Origin: DATCRE01 sp964235605
Lineage (GTDB): Bacteria; Bacteroidota; Bacteroidia; Cytophagales; Cyclobacteriaceae
Length of the DNA: 64,000 bases
Direction: 5' to 3'
Assembly: GCA_964235605.1 (NCBI GenBank)
Contig: CAXSCR010000006.1
Location: 73,193-137,192 of the forward strand
Position numbers and translations under genes: made by a program. The notes beneath the pieces were generated by a model. That model ran no database searches. It was given only the letters and a program-made list of their open reading frames with translations, and was not told the DNA's origin. Below are positions 49,890-57,991 of the stretch, piece after piece (the first letter of the stretch is position 1; each line of letters opens with the position of its first letter).

Positions 49890-52025
49890 ATGCAAAAGTT
49901 ATTTATACCATTTTTGATTTGCCTCTGTGCTTTATCGGTGCAGGCACAAGTCATCACTTCGCCTGATGGCAACCTTACGCTCGGGTTTGAGTTGACAAAC
50001 GGCAAACCGTTTTATCAGTTATCATACAAACAAAAACCGGTTATTAAAACCAGTGCACTGGGTATAGAAACAGTAGGCCCTGCTTCTTTTACCGATGGTT
50101 TTACAGTTACAAAATCAGCGCAGACTTCTGTCGATAATTCATGGAACCCTGTTTTAGGTGAACAGAGAACGATTCGCAATAACTACAATGAGTTGGTGGT
50201 TACGCTAACACAAAAAGAACTGAAGGATAGGTATATGTTAATTCGCTTTCGTCTATTTAACGATGGACTTGGCTTTCGCTATGAATTCCCCAAACAAAAC
50301 GAATTAAAATACTTTGTTATTAGAGACGAACAAACTGAATTTAATCTTGCCGGTGACCATAAAATATTCTGGATTCCCGGAGACTATGATACCAATGAGT
50401 ATGCTTACACAACATCGAAGATTTCTGAAATCCCTCAGTTAGCAGCAAAGGCAACCATTAATATCCATGCCCAGCACCCGGTCAAAACACTTTCAGTTCA
50501 GACACCGTCTATGATGAAATCATCGGATGGTCTTTATATTAATATACATGAGGCGGCGCTCATTAATTATCCGGCTATGTATTTAAATGTAGATGCTAAG
50601 AACTTTAAAATGCGTTCTACCCTTTGTCCTGATGGTGTTGGCAATAAAGGCTATATGCAAACTGAAACCACATCACCGTGGCGTACCATTGTAGTAAGCG
50701 ACAAAGCTACCGATATTCTCGCTTCGAAATTAATTTTGAATCTCAATGAGCCCTGCACCTATAAAGATGTATCATGGATTAAACCTGTAAAATACATGGG
50801 CGTATGGTGGGAATATTTTGTTGCTGGCAAAAGCACGTGGGCTTATGGCACTGAAACCAATGTGAGAATAGATCAGGACTTCACTAAGCTTACACCCAAT
50901 GGCCACCATGGAGCCAATAACCAAAATGTGAAGAAGTATATTGACTTTGCCTCAGCAAACGGTTTTGATGCTGTGCTGGTGGAAGGCTGGAACACCGGCT
51001 GGGAAGACTGGTTTGGAAACTGGAAAGAAGAAGTGTTCGATTTTGTAACTCCTTATCCAGACTTTGATATTAAAGAACTTAACAGTTATGCTGCGTCGAA
51101 AGGAATTAAGCTCATAATGCATCACGAAACATCAAGTTCGGCTACCAATTATGAACGCCGCCTGGATAAGGCTTTTAAATTTATGGTTGATAATGGATAC
51201 AACGCCGTGAAAACGGGTTATGTTGGCGCTATCATACCACGCGGAGAGCATCACGATAGCCAGTGGATGGTAAATCACTACATACATGTAGCACAAACCG
51301 CCGCAGATTATAAGATCATGGTAAACAGCCATGAAGCAGTACGCCCAACCGGCCTTAACAGAACCTATCCGAACTGGATCGCGCAGGAATCTGCCCGTGG
51401 TACTGAATTTGAAGCCATGGGAGGACTTCACCCGGAGCATACTACTATTCTTCCCTTTACCCGCTTAATGGGCGGGCCGATGGATTATACGCCAGGTATC
51501 TTTCAAACCGACTTATCTTATTACGGAACCGGTAGCAATCAACGTGTAAATACTACACTTGTAAAACAACTTGCATATTATATTACAATGTATAGCCCAC
51601 TGCAAATGGCAGCTGATATGCCAGAGAATTATGCCCGGTTCCCTGATGCCTTTCAGTTTATTAAAGACGTGGCAATAGATTGGGACGAGAGTTATATCAA
51701 AGAAGCTGAACCTGGTGATTATGTTACCATTGCCCGTAAAGCCAGGGGAAAAGACGAATGGTTTGTCGGCGGTATTACGGATGAAAACGCGCGTGTTGCA
51801 ACAATCGCTTTTGATTTCCTGCCAAAGGATAAGACGTATACCGCAATTATATATGCTGATGGGAAAGATGCCAGCTGGAATAAAAATCCACAGAGCTATA
51901 CCATCCGTAAGGTTCTGGTTACCGCAAAAAGCATTCTTAAACAACAACTGGCTGTTGGTGGTGGTGTTGCTGTAAGTATTAAGGAGGGAAGCAAAGAAGA
52001 AATCAAGTCACTCAAAAAATTATAG
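49890..52025 (+). CDS. glycoside hydrolase family 97, SusB-type alpha-glucosidase
   Basis: 711 residues with signal peptide MQKLFIPFLICLCALSVQAQ, so periplasmic. Cleaves alpha-1,4 and related glucosidic bonds from maltooligosaccharides. An N-terminal beta-sandwich precedes the barrel with MGVWWEYFVAGKSTWAYGTE, DAVLVEGWNTGWEDWFGNWK, LIMHHETSSSATNYERRLDK, IMVNSHEAVRPTGLNRTYPN, WIAQESARGTEFEAMGG. The conserved Glu residues in HHET, HEAVRPTG and ARGTEFE match inverting SusB-type enzymes, not the retaining GH97 subgroup. It is the first gene of the glucan locus, 260 bp ahead of susC. The coding ends at TAG/TAA 52023-52025. Confidence 0.93.
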   Translation: MQKLFIPFLICLCALSVQAQVITSPDGNLTLGFELTNGKPFYQLSYKQKPVIKTSALGIETVGPASFTDGFTVTKSAQTSVDNSWNPVLGEQRTIRNNYNELVVTLTQKELKDRYMLIRFRLFNDGLGFRYEFPKQNELKYFVIRDEQTEFNLAGDHKIFWIPGDYDTNEYAYTTSKISEIPQLAAKATINIHAQHPVKTLSVQTPSMMKSSDGLYINIHEAALINYPAMYLNVDAKNFKMRSTLCPDGVGNKGYMQTETTSPWRTIVVSDKATDILASKLILNLNEPCTYKDVSWIKPVKYMGVWWEYFVAGKSTWAYGTETNVRIDQDFTKLTPNGHHGANNQNVKKYIDFASANGFDAVLVEGWNTGWEDWFGNWKEEVFDFVTPYPDFDIKELNSYAASKGIKLIMHHETSSSATNYERRLDKAFKFMVDNGYNAVKTGYVGAIIPRGEHHDSQWMVNHYIHVAQTAADYKIMVNSHEAVRPTGLNRTYPNWIAQESARGTEFEAMGGLHPEHTTILPFTRLMGGPMDYTPGIFQTDLSYYGTGSNQRVNTTLVKQLAYYITMYSPLQMAADMPENYARFPDAFQFIKDVAIDWDESYIKEAEPGDYVTIARKARGKDEWFVGGITDENARVATIAFDFLPKDKTYTAIIYADGKDASWNKNPQSYTIRKVLVTAKSILKQQLAVGGGVAVSIKEGSKEEIKSLKKL

Positions 52026-52285
52026 TTTCAGTTCGTGTAATTCCGTTTGCAACCTGATTATTAAACCTGTATAAATATCTGAAAGTCATTTAGGTTTTTT
52101 TGTTTTTTCGCAAAAGGTGTAATTTCTTTTGTCTAACAGTACTATTAACGTTTTGTATTACCGATAAATTGGATTTTGATAAATTGCCTGATACCTTCCC
52201 ACATTCTCTGCGAAGGTTTAAACATTACAAATACCGCAATAGTTTGTAGTAATGCAGAGAGCAACTAAAAACCAATCTTAAACTC

Positions 52286-55200
52286 ATGGTAGTAAAATTT
52301 CATAAACACATTTTAACCCTCTTCCTGATCCTCTTTCTTGTATTAGGAATAAGCGCTGCCCGGGCACAAACCCCGGTGAAAGGAAAAGTAACAGATGCTG
52401 CCGATCAATCGGGAATACCCGGTGTCAACATTCTTGTAAAAGGCACAACCCAGGGAACGGCAACAGATGCAGACGGAAATTTTTCAATAGAAGCAGGCAG
52501 CGACGCCGTATTGGTTTTCTCCTTTATCGGCTACACCGCGCAGGAAATTGCGGTTGCAGGTCAATCGGTAGTTAACGTAAGCCTGGCTAGTGACGTAATG
52601 AGGCTTGGAGAAATTGTCGTAATAGGATATGGTGAAGTGCAGAAGAAAGATGCAACGGGGGCGGTTGCGGTTATTTCCAGCAAAGATTTTAATCGCGGTG
52701 TTCTCACATCACCGCAGGATTTACTGGTTGGTAAAGTGGCAGGTGTTACCATAACATCAAACAGCGGCGCACCAGGAAGCAATTCTACGATCAGAATACG
52801 GGGAGGTTCTTCAATTAATGCTACCAATGATCCATTAATAGTTATTGATGGGTTCCCCGTAGATAATAATACGCCTAAAGGTGTTTCAAATCCCTTGGCT
52901 ACCGTTAATCCAAATGATATTGAGTCTTATACTGTATTGAAAGATGCGTCTGCAACTGCTATTTATGGATCGAGAGCCTCTAACGGAGTAATTATTATTA
53001 CAACTAAAAAGGGGAAATCCGGAAAAACGCGATTTGCGTATAATGGCAATCTTTCAATTAGTTCACCTATAAAATACATTGATGTTCTCAATGGTGATGA
53101 ATATCGTGCATTAGTTAAAGAAATGGCAGAAACAGGGGCATCTGGCTTGAATGAATCGGCTGTTTTGAAATTAGGAACTGCTAATACAGATTGGCAGAAA
53201 GAAATTTTTCAGAATTCTGTTTCTCATGATCACAATTTGAGTGCTTCAGGTGCATATAAAAAATTTCCATATAGAATTTCATATGGATATACAGACCAGC
53301 AAGGTACTTTGAAAACTACTTCACTTCAAAGGCACTCATTTAATATTAGCCTTACACCATCATTATTAAATGACCATCTTAAAATATCAGTAAATGCCAA
53401 AGGCAGTCATGTAAATAATAATTTTGGAGCAACAGGTGCTATCGGAGATGCCATAAATTTTGATCCAACAAGACCAGTGAGGGATGTGAATTCCAAATTC
53501 GGTGGATATTATTCGTGGTTACAGGATGGTGCAACAAGTGGAACCAATAATCCTGTGGCACAGCTTATGCAAACCGATAATCGTTCAGCTTCAGATCGGA
53601 TAATTGCGAATGCTCAAGTGGAATATAAACTTCACTTTATGCCCGACTTGAAATTGAATGTAAATGTAGGAATGGATCGAACCAACAGTGATGGTCATGA
53701 CCGCGCAGGCTTAGACGCAACCTTTACTAAGTTCACCAAGATCATTAAAGACCCGGTTACACATAAGGATACAACAATTGCTATCATACCTGGCCGCAAT
53801 AATGTGTATTCAGCAAAACACCATTCTGAATTAACTGACATATATCTCAATTATTCGAAAGAATTCGGTATACATAAGTTTGACATCACTGCAGGTTATG
53901 GGTGGCAACACTTTCATCGGGAAGCATCAGAAGTTAATAATAATGCTGAAGGCACTAACCTTACATTACCGACGCCGACTAAAAATGAGAACTACTTAGT
54001 CTCTTTTTTTGGTAGGTTAAACTATTCGTTAAAAGGAAAGTATTTATTAACAGCAACATTACGCGATGATGGCTCATCAAGGTTTGCAAAGGAAAATAGA
54101 TGGGGATTGTTTCCTGCGCTTTCTCTAGCGTGGAGAGTTAAGGATGAGTCTTTCCTTAGCAGTGTTGAGGCAGTATCAGATTTTAAAATAAGAGTGGGTT
54201 ATGGCGTTACAGGCCAGCAAGATATTTCACTTAATCAATATCCTTATTTACCGGTATATAGTAGATCTACAGCAACTGCTCAGTATCAACTGGGTGATAC
54301 TTTTTATCGTACGTTGCGGCCTAACCCCTATGACGCTAATATCAAATGGGAGAAAACAACTACCTATAACGCAGGCATAGATTTCGGTTTATTCAATGAT
54401 AAAATATCGGGCTCCGTTGACGTGTATAAGAGAAAAACAACAGATGCATTAAATTATATCCCCGCTTTAAGCGGAACAGGTTTTTCGAACTTTATTGATA
54501 CGAACATTGGTGATGTTGAAAATAAAGGCATTGAAATATCGTTGAGAGCTACTCCGATTTCAACTCCGGATGTAACATGGAATGTAGGCTTCAATTTTAC
54601 AAGAAATGTTAATACCATAACGAAGTTAACACTAGTAGATGATCCTAAGTACCTGGGCGTGCCCCGAGGGGATGTTGGTACAGGTGCCAACGTACAAAAT
54701 TTACAGGTTGGTTTTCCTATAAATTCATTCTATGTTTTTCAGCAAGTGTATAATGATAATGGAAAACCTGTAGAAGGCTTATATGTAGACAGAACAGGTA
54801 AAGGTGGCTCTGTAACAAGCGTTGAACAAAACAAATATCACTATAAGAAGCCTGCTGCTACTATACTGATGGGTATCAATTCCAGAGTAAGTTATAAAAA
54901 TATTGATTTCTCATTTTCTGGAAGAATTAGCCTGAATAACTATGTATATAACAATAACCTCGCATCGCGCGGTTATTATGAAAAAGTTTATAGCTTAAAT
55001 TTTTTCAGCAATGTTCCGGCTGAAATTAATGAGACCAAATTTACCAGACAGCAAATCTATTCTGATTACTATGTGCAAAATGCCTCGTTCTTCAAAATGG
55101 ATAATATGAGTGTGGGTTATAATTTTGACCATTTTCTTACAGAAAAGTTAAAAGCCAGAATAAGCTTTACTGCGCAAAATGCTTTTATCATTACTAAGTA

Positions 55201-55294
55201 CAAGGGAATAGATCCTGAAGTTGATGGTGGTATTGATAACAATATCTATCCACGCCCACGGGTATTTCTAGTGGGTGTTAACTTAACTTTTTAA
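52286..55294 (+). CDS. SusC/RagA-family TonB-linked outer-membrane transporter
   Basis: 1002 residues. Signal peptide MVVKFHKHILTLFLILFLVL to RAQ, then a carboxypeptidase-regulatory-like domain (VKGKVTDAADQSGIPGVNIL, GTTQGTATDADGNFSIEAGS), the TonB box region (LGEIVVIGYGEVQKKDATGA), a plug domain (LIVIDGFPVDNNTPK, TAIYGSRASNGVIIITTKKG) and a 22-strand barrel ending in YPRPRVFLVGVNLTF. It forms the pore of the starch/maltooligosaccharide importer with SusD as lid. Gap of 17 bp to susD. Confidence 0.96.
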   Translation: MVVKFHKHILTLFLILFLVLGISAARAQTPVKGKVTDAADQSGIPGVNILVKGTTQGTATDADGNFSIEAGSDAVLVFSFIGYTAQEIAVAGQSVVNVSLASDVMRLGEIVVIGYGEVQKKDATGAVAVISSKDFNRGVLTSPQDLLVGKVAGVTITSNSGAPGSNSTIRIRGGSSINATNDPLIVIDGFPVDNNTPKGVSNPLATVNPNDIESYTVLKDASATAIYGSRASNGVIIITTKKGKSGKTRFAYNGNLSISSPIKYIDVLNGDEYRALVKEMAETGASGLNESAVLKLGTANTDWQKEIFQNSVSHDHNLSASGAYKKFPYRISYGYTDQQGTLKTTSLQRHSFNISLTPSLLNDHLKISVNAKGSHVNNNFGATGAIGDAINFDPTRPVRDVNSKFGGYYSWLQDGATSGTNNPVAQLMQTDNRSASDRIIANAQVEYKLHFMPDLKLNVNVGMDRTNSDGHDRAGLDATFTKFTKIIKDPVTHKDTTIAIIPGRNNVYSAKHHSELTDIYLNYSKEFGIHKFDITAGYGWQHFHREASEVNNNAEGTNLTLPTPTKNENYLVSFFGRLNYSLKGKYLLTATLRDDGSSRFAKENRWGLFPALSLAWRVKDESFLSSVEAVSDFKIRVGYGVTGQQDISLNQYPYLPVYSRSTATAQYQLGDTFYRTLRPNPYDANIKWEKTTTYNAGIDFGLFNDKISGSVDVYKRKTTDALNYIPALSGTGFSNFIDTNIGDVENKGIEISLRATPISTPDVTWNVGFNFTRNVNTITKLTLVDDPKYLGVPRGDVGTGANVQNLQVGFPINSFYVFQQVYNDNGKPVEGLYVDRTGKGGSVTSVEQNKYHYKKPAATILMGINSRVSYKNIDFSFSGRISLNNYVYNNNLASRGYYEKVYSLNFFSNVPAEINETKFTRQQIYSDYYVQNASFFKMDNMSVGYNFDHFLTEKLKARISFTAQNAFIITKYKGIDPEVDGGIDNNIYPRPRVFLVGVNLTF

Positions 55295-55317
55295 GTATTC
55301 TTACTAACAGCATGACT

Positions 55318-56862
55318 ATGAAAACGATAAAAATATTTCAACTATCTACTGTTATACTGAGCCTTGTAATGGCATCGTGTATAGGTGATTTAGATGTAAA
55401 GCCAATTAATCCTTCAATTACTACAGCTGCCGATGTTTATGGAAGCGCCACCGCCTATAAAGAAGGTCTTGCTAAACTTTATGCAGGTTTTATATTAACA
55501 GGTCAGCAAGGCCCTTCGGGCCAGCCGGATGTAAGCGGAATTGATGAAGGCTTCAGTTGCTTTATAAGATCGTTATGGAATTTACAGGAGTTCACAACAG
55601 ACGAAGCAGTTTGGTCTTACCCATCCGATGCGAATGGAACTATTTTTAATTTGCACTACCATACGTGGGAACCAGCAGATGTAATTCCTACTGCACTCTT
55701 TGCCAGAATAATGAACGTTGTAGTTCTTTCGAATGAATACATCCGTGCAACAGCTGGTAAAACTGACCCGGATTTAGTTAAGTATAATAAGGAAGCCAGG
55801 TTTTTACGGGCTTTAGCCTATTACTATGGACTTGATCTTTATGGAAATATGCCATTTGTTACAGAGGCAGATTTACCAGGTGCTTTCGTTCCAAAGCAAA
55901 TTTTAAGGGCCGATTTGTTCTCTTACATAGAGTCGGAGCTAAAAATCATCCAAAATGATTTAGGTGACCCCAAATTTGAATTTGGACGAGCTGATAAAGC
56001 GGCGTGTTCAATGTTGCTGGCAAAATTATACTTAAATGCAGAAGTATATTTAGGGGCTGGAAATAAACGATACACAGAAGCGATCACTGAGTTAAACAAA
56101 GTAATAGCAAGTCCTTACACCTTATCACCCAAATATTTAAATAATTTTCTTGCGGATAACAACACCAGTCCCGAGGTTATATTTTCATTTAATGGTGATG
56201 GTGAAAAATCACAATCTTATTCTGTAGTCTGGATACTTATTAAAGGAAATGCTGGTAATGGAGGATGGTCTGGAACCAGAACTACTTCAGCATTGGTAAA
56301 TTTATTTGACTCAAATGATCCACGCGCACTTTTCGCAAAAGAGGATAAAGGGCAGACACTGGAAATTGAAAGCGTTGATCAAAAAACTGAAGGCTATGGC
56401 GTATATAAATTCAGAAACATAAATTCAGATGGTACCACACCTGCGTCAGCCAATACCACTGATTTTGTTAATACAGATTATCCACTGTTTAGACTGGCTG
56501 ACGCGTATCTTATGTATGCAGAAGCTGTGCTTCGAGGTGGTACAGGTGGAGATGCTGCAACAGCGCTGGGTTATATTAATCAATTGAGAAATAGAGCAGG
56601 CGATCCGGCAATTGGCAATGTTACCAGCGGTCAATTAACATTGGGCTTTATTCTGGATGAACGTGCCCGCGAATTATACTGGGAAGGACATCGGAGAACA
56701 GATCTTATCAGGTTTGGTAAATTCACAGGTGATGAATATCTGTGGCCATGGAAAGGTAAAGTTAAAGAAGGAACTGCTACACCTTCTTATAGAGATCTGT
56801 TTCCTATACCTGCGGCGGACATAGGCTCTAATCCAACATTAAAGCAGAATAATGGGTACTAA
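55318..56862 (+). CDS. SusD/RagB-family nutrient-binding lipoprotein
   Basis: About 514 residues. Lipoprotein signal MKTIKIFQLSTVILSLVMAS C with the Cys in the lipobox; an ATG two codons earlier (55312) is also possible. TPR-like helices carry NKEARFLRALAYYYGLDLYG, FGRADKAACSMLLAKLYLNA and YINQLRNRAG. The C-terminal signature is DERARELYWEGHRRTDLIRF with YLWPWKGK. It caps the SusC barrel and binds glucan at the cell surface. Its position after susC and before the SusE-like gene is the standard order. Confidence 0.95.
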   Translation: MKTIKIFQLSTVILSLVMASCIGDLDVKPINPSITTAADVYGSATAYKEGLAKLYAGFILTGQQGPSGQPDVSGIDEGFSCFIRSLWNLQEFTTDEAVWSYPSDANGTIFNLHYHTWEPADVIPTALFARIMNVVVLSNEYIRATAGKTDPDLVKYNKEARFLRALAYYYGLDLYGNMPFVTEADLPGAFVPKQILRADLFSYIESELKIIQNDLGDPKFEFGRADKAACSMLLAKLYLNAEVYLGAGNKRYTEAITELNKVIASPYTLSPKYLNNFLADNNTSPEVIFSFNGDGEKSQSYSVVWILIKGNAGNGGWSGTRTTSALVNLFDSNDPRALFAKEDKGQTLEIESVDQKTEGYGVYKFRNINSDGTTPASANTTDFVNTDYPLFRLADAYLMYAEAVLRGGTGGDAATALGYINQLRNRAGDPAIGNVTSGQLTLGFILDERARELYWEGHRRTDLIRFGKFTGDEYLWPWKGKVKEGTATPSYRDLFPIPAADIGSNPTLKQNNGY

Positions 56863-56869
56863 CTTTTAA

Positions 56870-57946
56870 ATGAAAACTAAAATGAGAAACAAGATATTAA
56901 TTCTGATTACTTTTCTTGGTGTTTTCTTTTGCACGTCCTGCTCTGATGACACAGCAAAGCCAACAGTCAAGAGTGCACCTGCGCCTAATGAACTGCAGGC
57001 ACCATCTGCTTCGCCTTATGTACTCACACTAGATCAAAAACAAAATACGTTCGAAATATTTAAATGGACCCCTATTGACTTTGGCTTTCCTGCTTCAGTA
57101 ACGTACACAGTTCAAATAGATGTTGCTTCAAATAATTTTCATAGTGCCATTGCAGTAGCGTCTTCAAACACATTAGATGCTGCCATTACAGTCGGAGACA
57201 TGAATACAAAGCTTTTGGATCTGGGGCTTATCCCTGAAGAGGCTGCTGATATTGATATAAGGATTGCATCTTCAGTGGTTGATAACGGACCTCTTGGTTA
57301 TTCAAATGTAAGAACAATTACGGTTACTCCTTACGCTACCAGCTTTCCATCAATCTATGCAATGGGTGATGCATGGCAAGGTAATGGCATTGAGGTGCCA
57401 AGTAGCGTGTTTAAAAAATATGAAACTCTTGCCTTGTTTACCAATGGTACAACTTTTCAGCTTTTTGAACAGCGGGATTTGGGCGCACCATCATTCAACT
57501 ACCCTTTCTTTACCACTGTTGACCCACTTTTAGAGAATTCCAATGACGATAATGCAAGCTTTAAATTCATAGGAACTACTGGGTGGTATAAAATTAATTT
57601 GGATTTTAAGACTAAAACGATTGTAATGGCTACTGTTGATGAGCCTGTATTATACATGACCGGTGCAGCTTTAAATGGATGGAACTGGGATCCGGGTACA
57701 CCTGTTAAAATGAACTTCGTAAAGCCTGGCGTCTTTGAAGCAACAGCTACGTTTAAGGTTCAAACTTTCCGGTTTTTTGCACAAGCTGACTGGGGCCCTG
57801 CATCATACAACTACCCTTTCTTTACCTCTGTTGATAGCAAGTTTGAGAATGCTAATGATGGCGATAAGAATTTAAAGTTTACAGGCACTCCTGGTTCATA
57901 TAAAATTACTGTTGACTTGAATGCAAAGGCTGTGACAATGAATTGA
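56870..57946 (+). CDS. SusE/SusF-like surface glycan-binding lipoprotein
   Basis: 358 residues. Lipoprotein signal MKTKMRNKILILITFLGVFF ending CTSC. An N-terminal Ig-like SusE domain (LTLDQKQNTFEIFKWTPIDF, TYTVQIDVASNNFHSAIAVA) is followed by two starch-binding modules of about 90 residues with related wording: YAMGDAWQGNGIEVPSSVFK with FNYPFFTTVDPLLENSN, and LYMTGAALNGWNWDPGTP with YNYPFFTSVDSKFENANDGD. The paired modules suggest tandem duplication. It binds polysaccharide before enzyme attack. A perfect hairpin follows its stop codon, before the amylase gene. Confidence 0.9.
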   Translation: MKTKMRNKILILITFLGVFFCTSCSDDTAKPTVKSAPAPNELQAPSASPYVLTLDQKQNTFEIFKWTPIDFGFPASVTYTVQIDVASNNFHSAIAVASSNTLDAAITVGDMNTKLLDLGLIPEEAADIDIRIASSVVDNGPLGYSNVRTITVTPYATSFPSIYAMGDAWQGNGIEVPSSVFKKYETLALFTNGTTFQLFEQRDLGAPSFNYPFFTTVDPLLENSNDDNASFKFIGTTGWYKINLDFKTKTIVMATVDEPVLYMTGAALNGWNWDPGTPVKMNFVKPGVFEATATFKVQTFRFFAQADWGPASYNYPFFTSVDSKFENANDGDKNLKFTGTPGSYKITVDLNAKAVTMN

Positions 57947-57947
57947 A

Positions 57948-57972
57948 ATTCAGGTGCCATTGGCACCTGAAT
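57948..57972 (+). terminator. perfect hairpin between susE-like and amylase genes
   Basis: ATTCAGGTGCC (57948-57958) pairs exactly with GGCACCTGAAT (57962-57972) around ATT. There is no T-run. It starts two bases after the stop codon, so it may act as an RNA-stability or attenuation element that lowers amylase expression relative to the binding proteins. Confidence 0.65.
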
Positions 57973-57991
57973 AATACTACGTCCTAAAATA

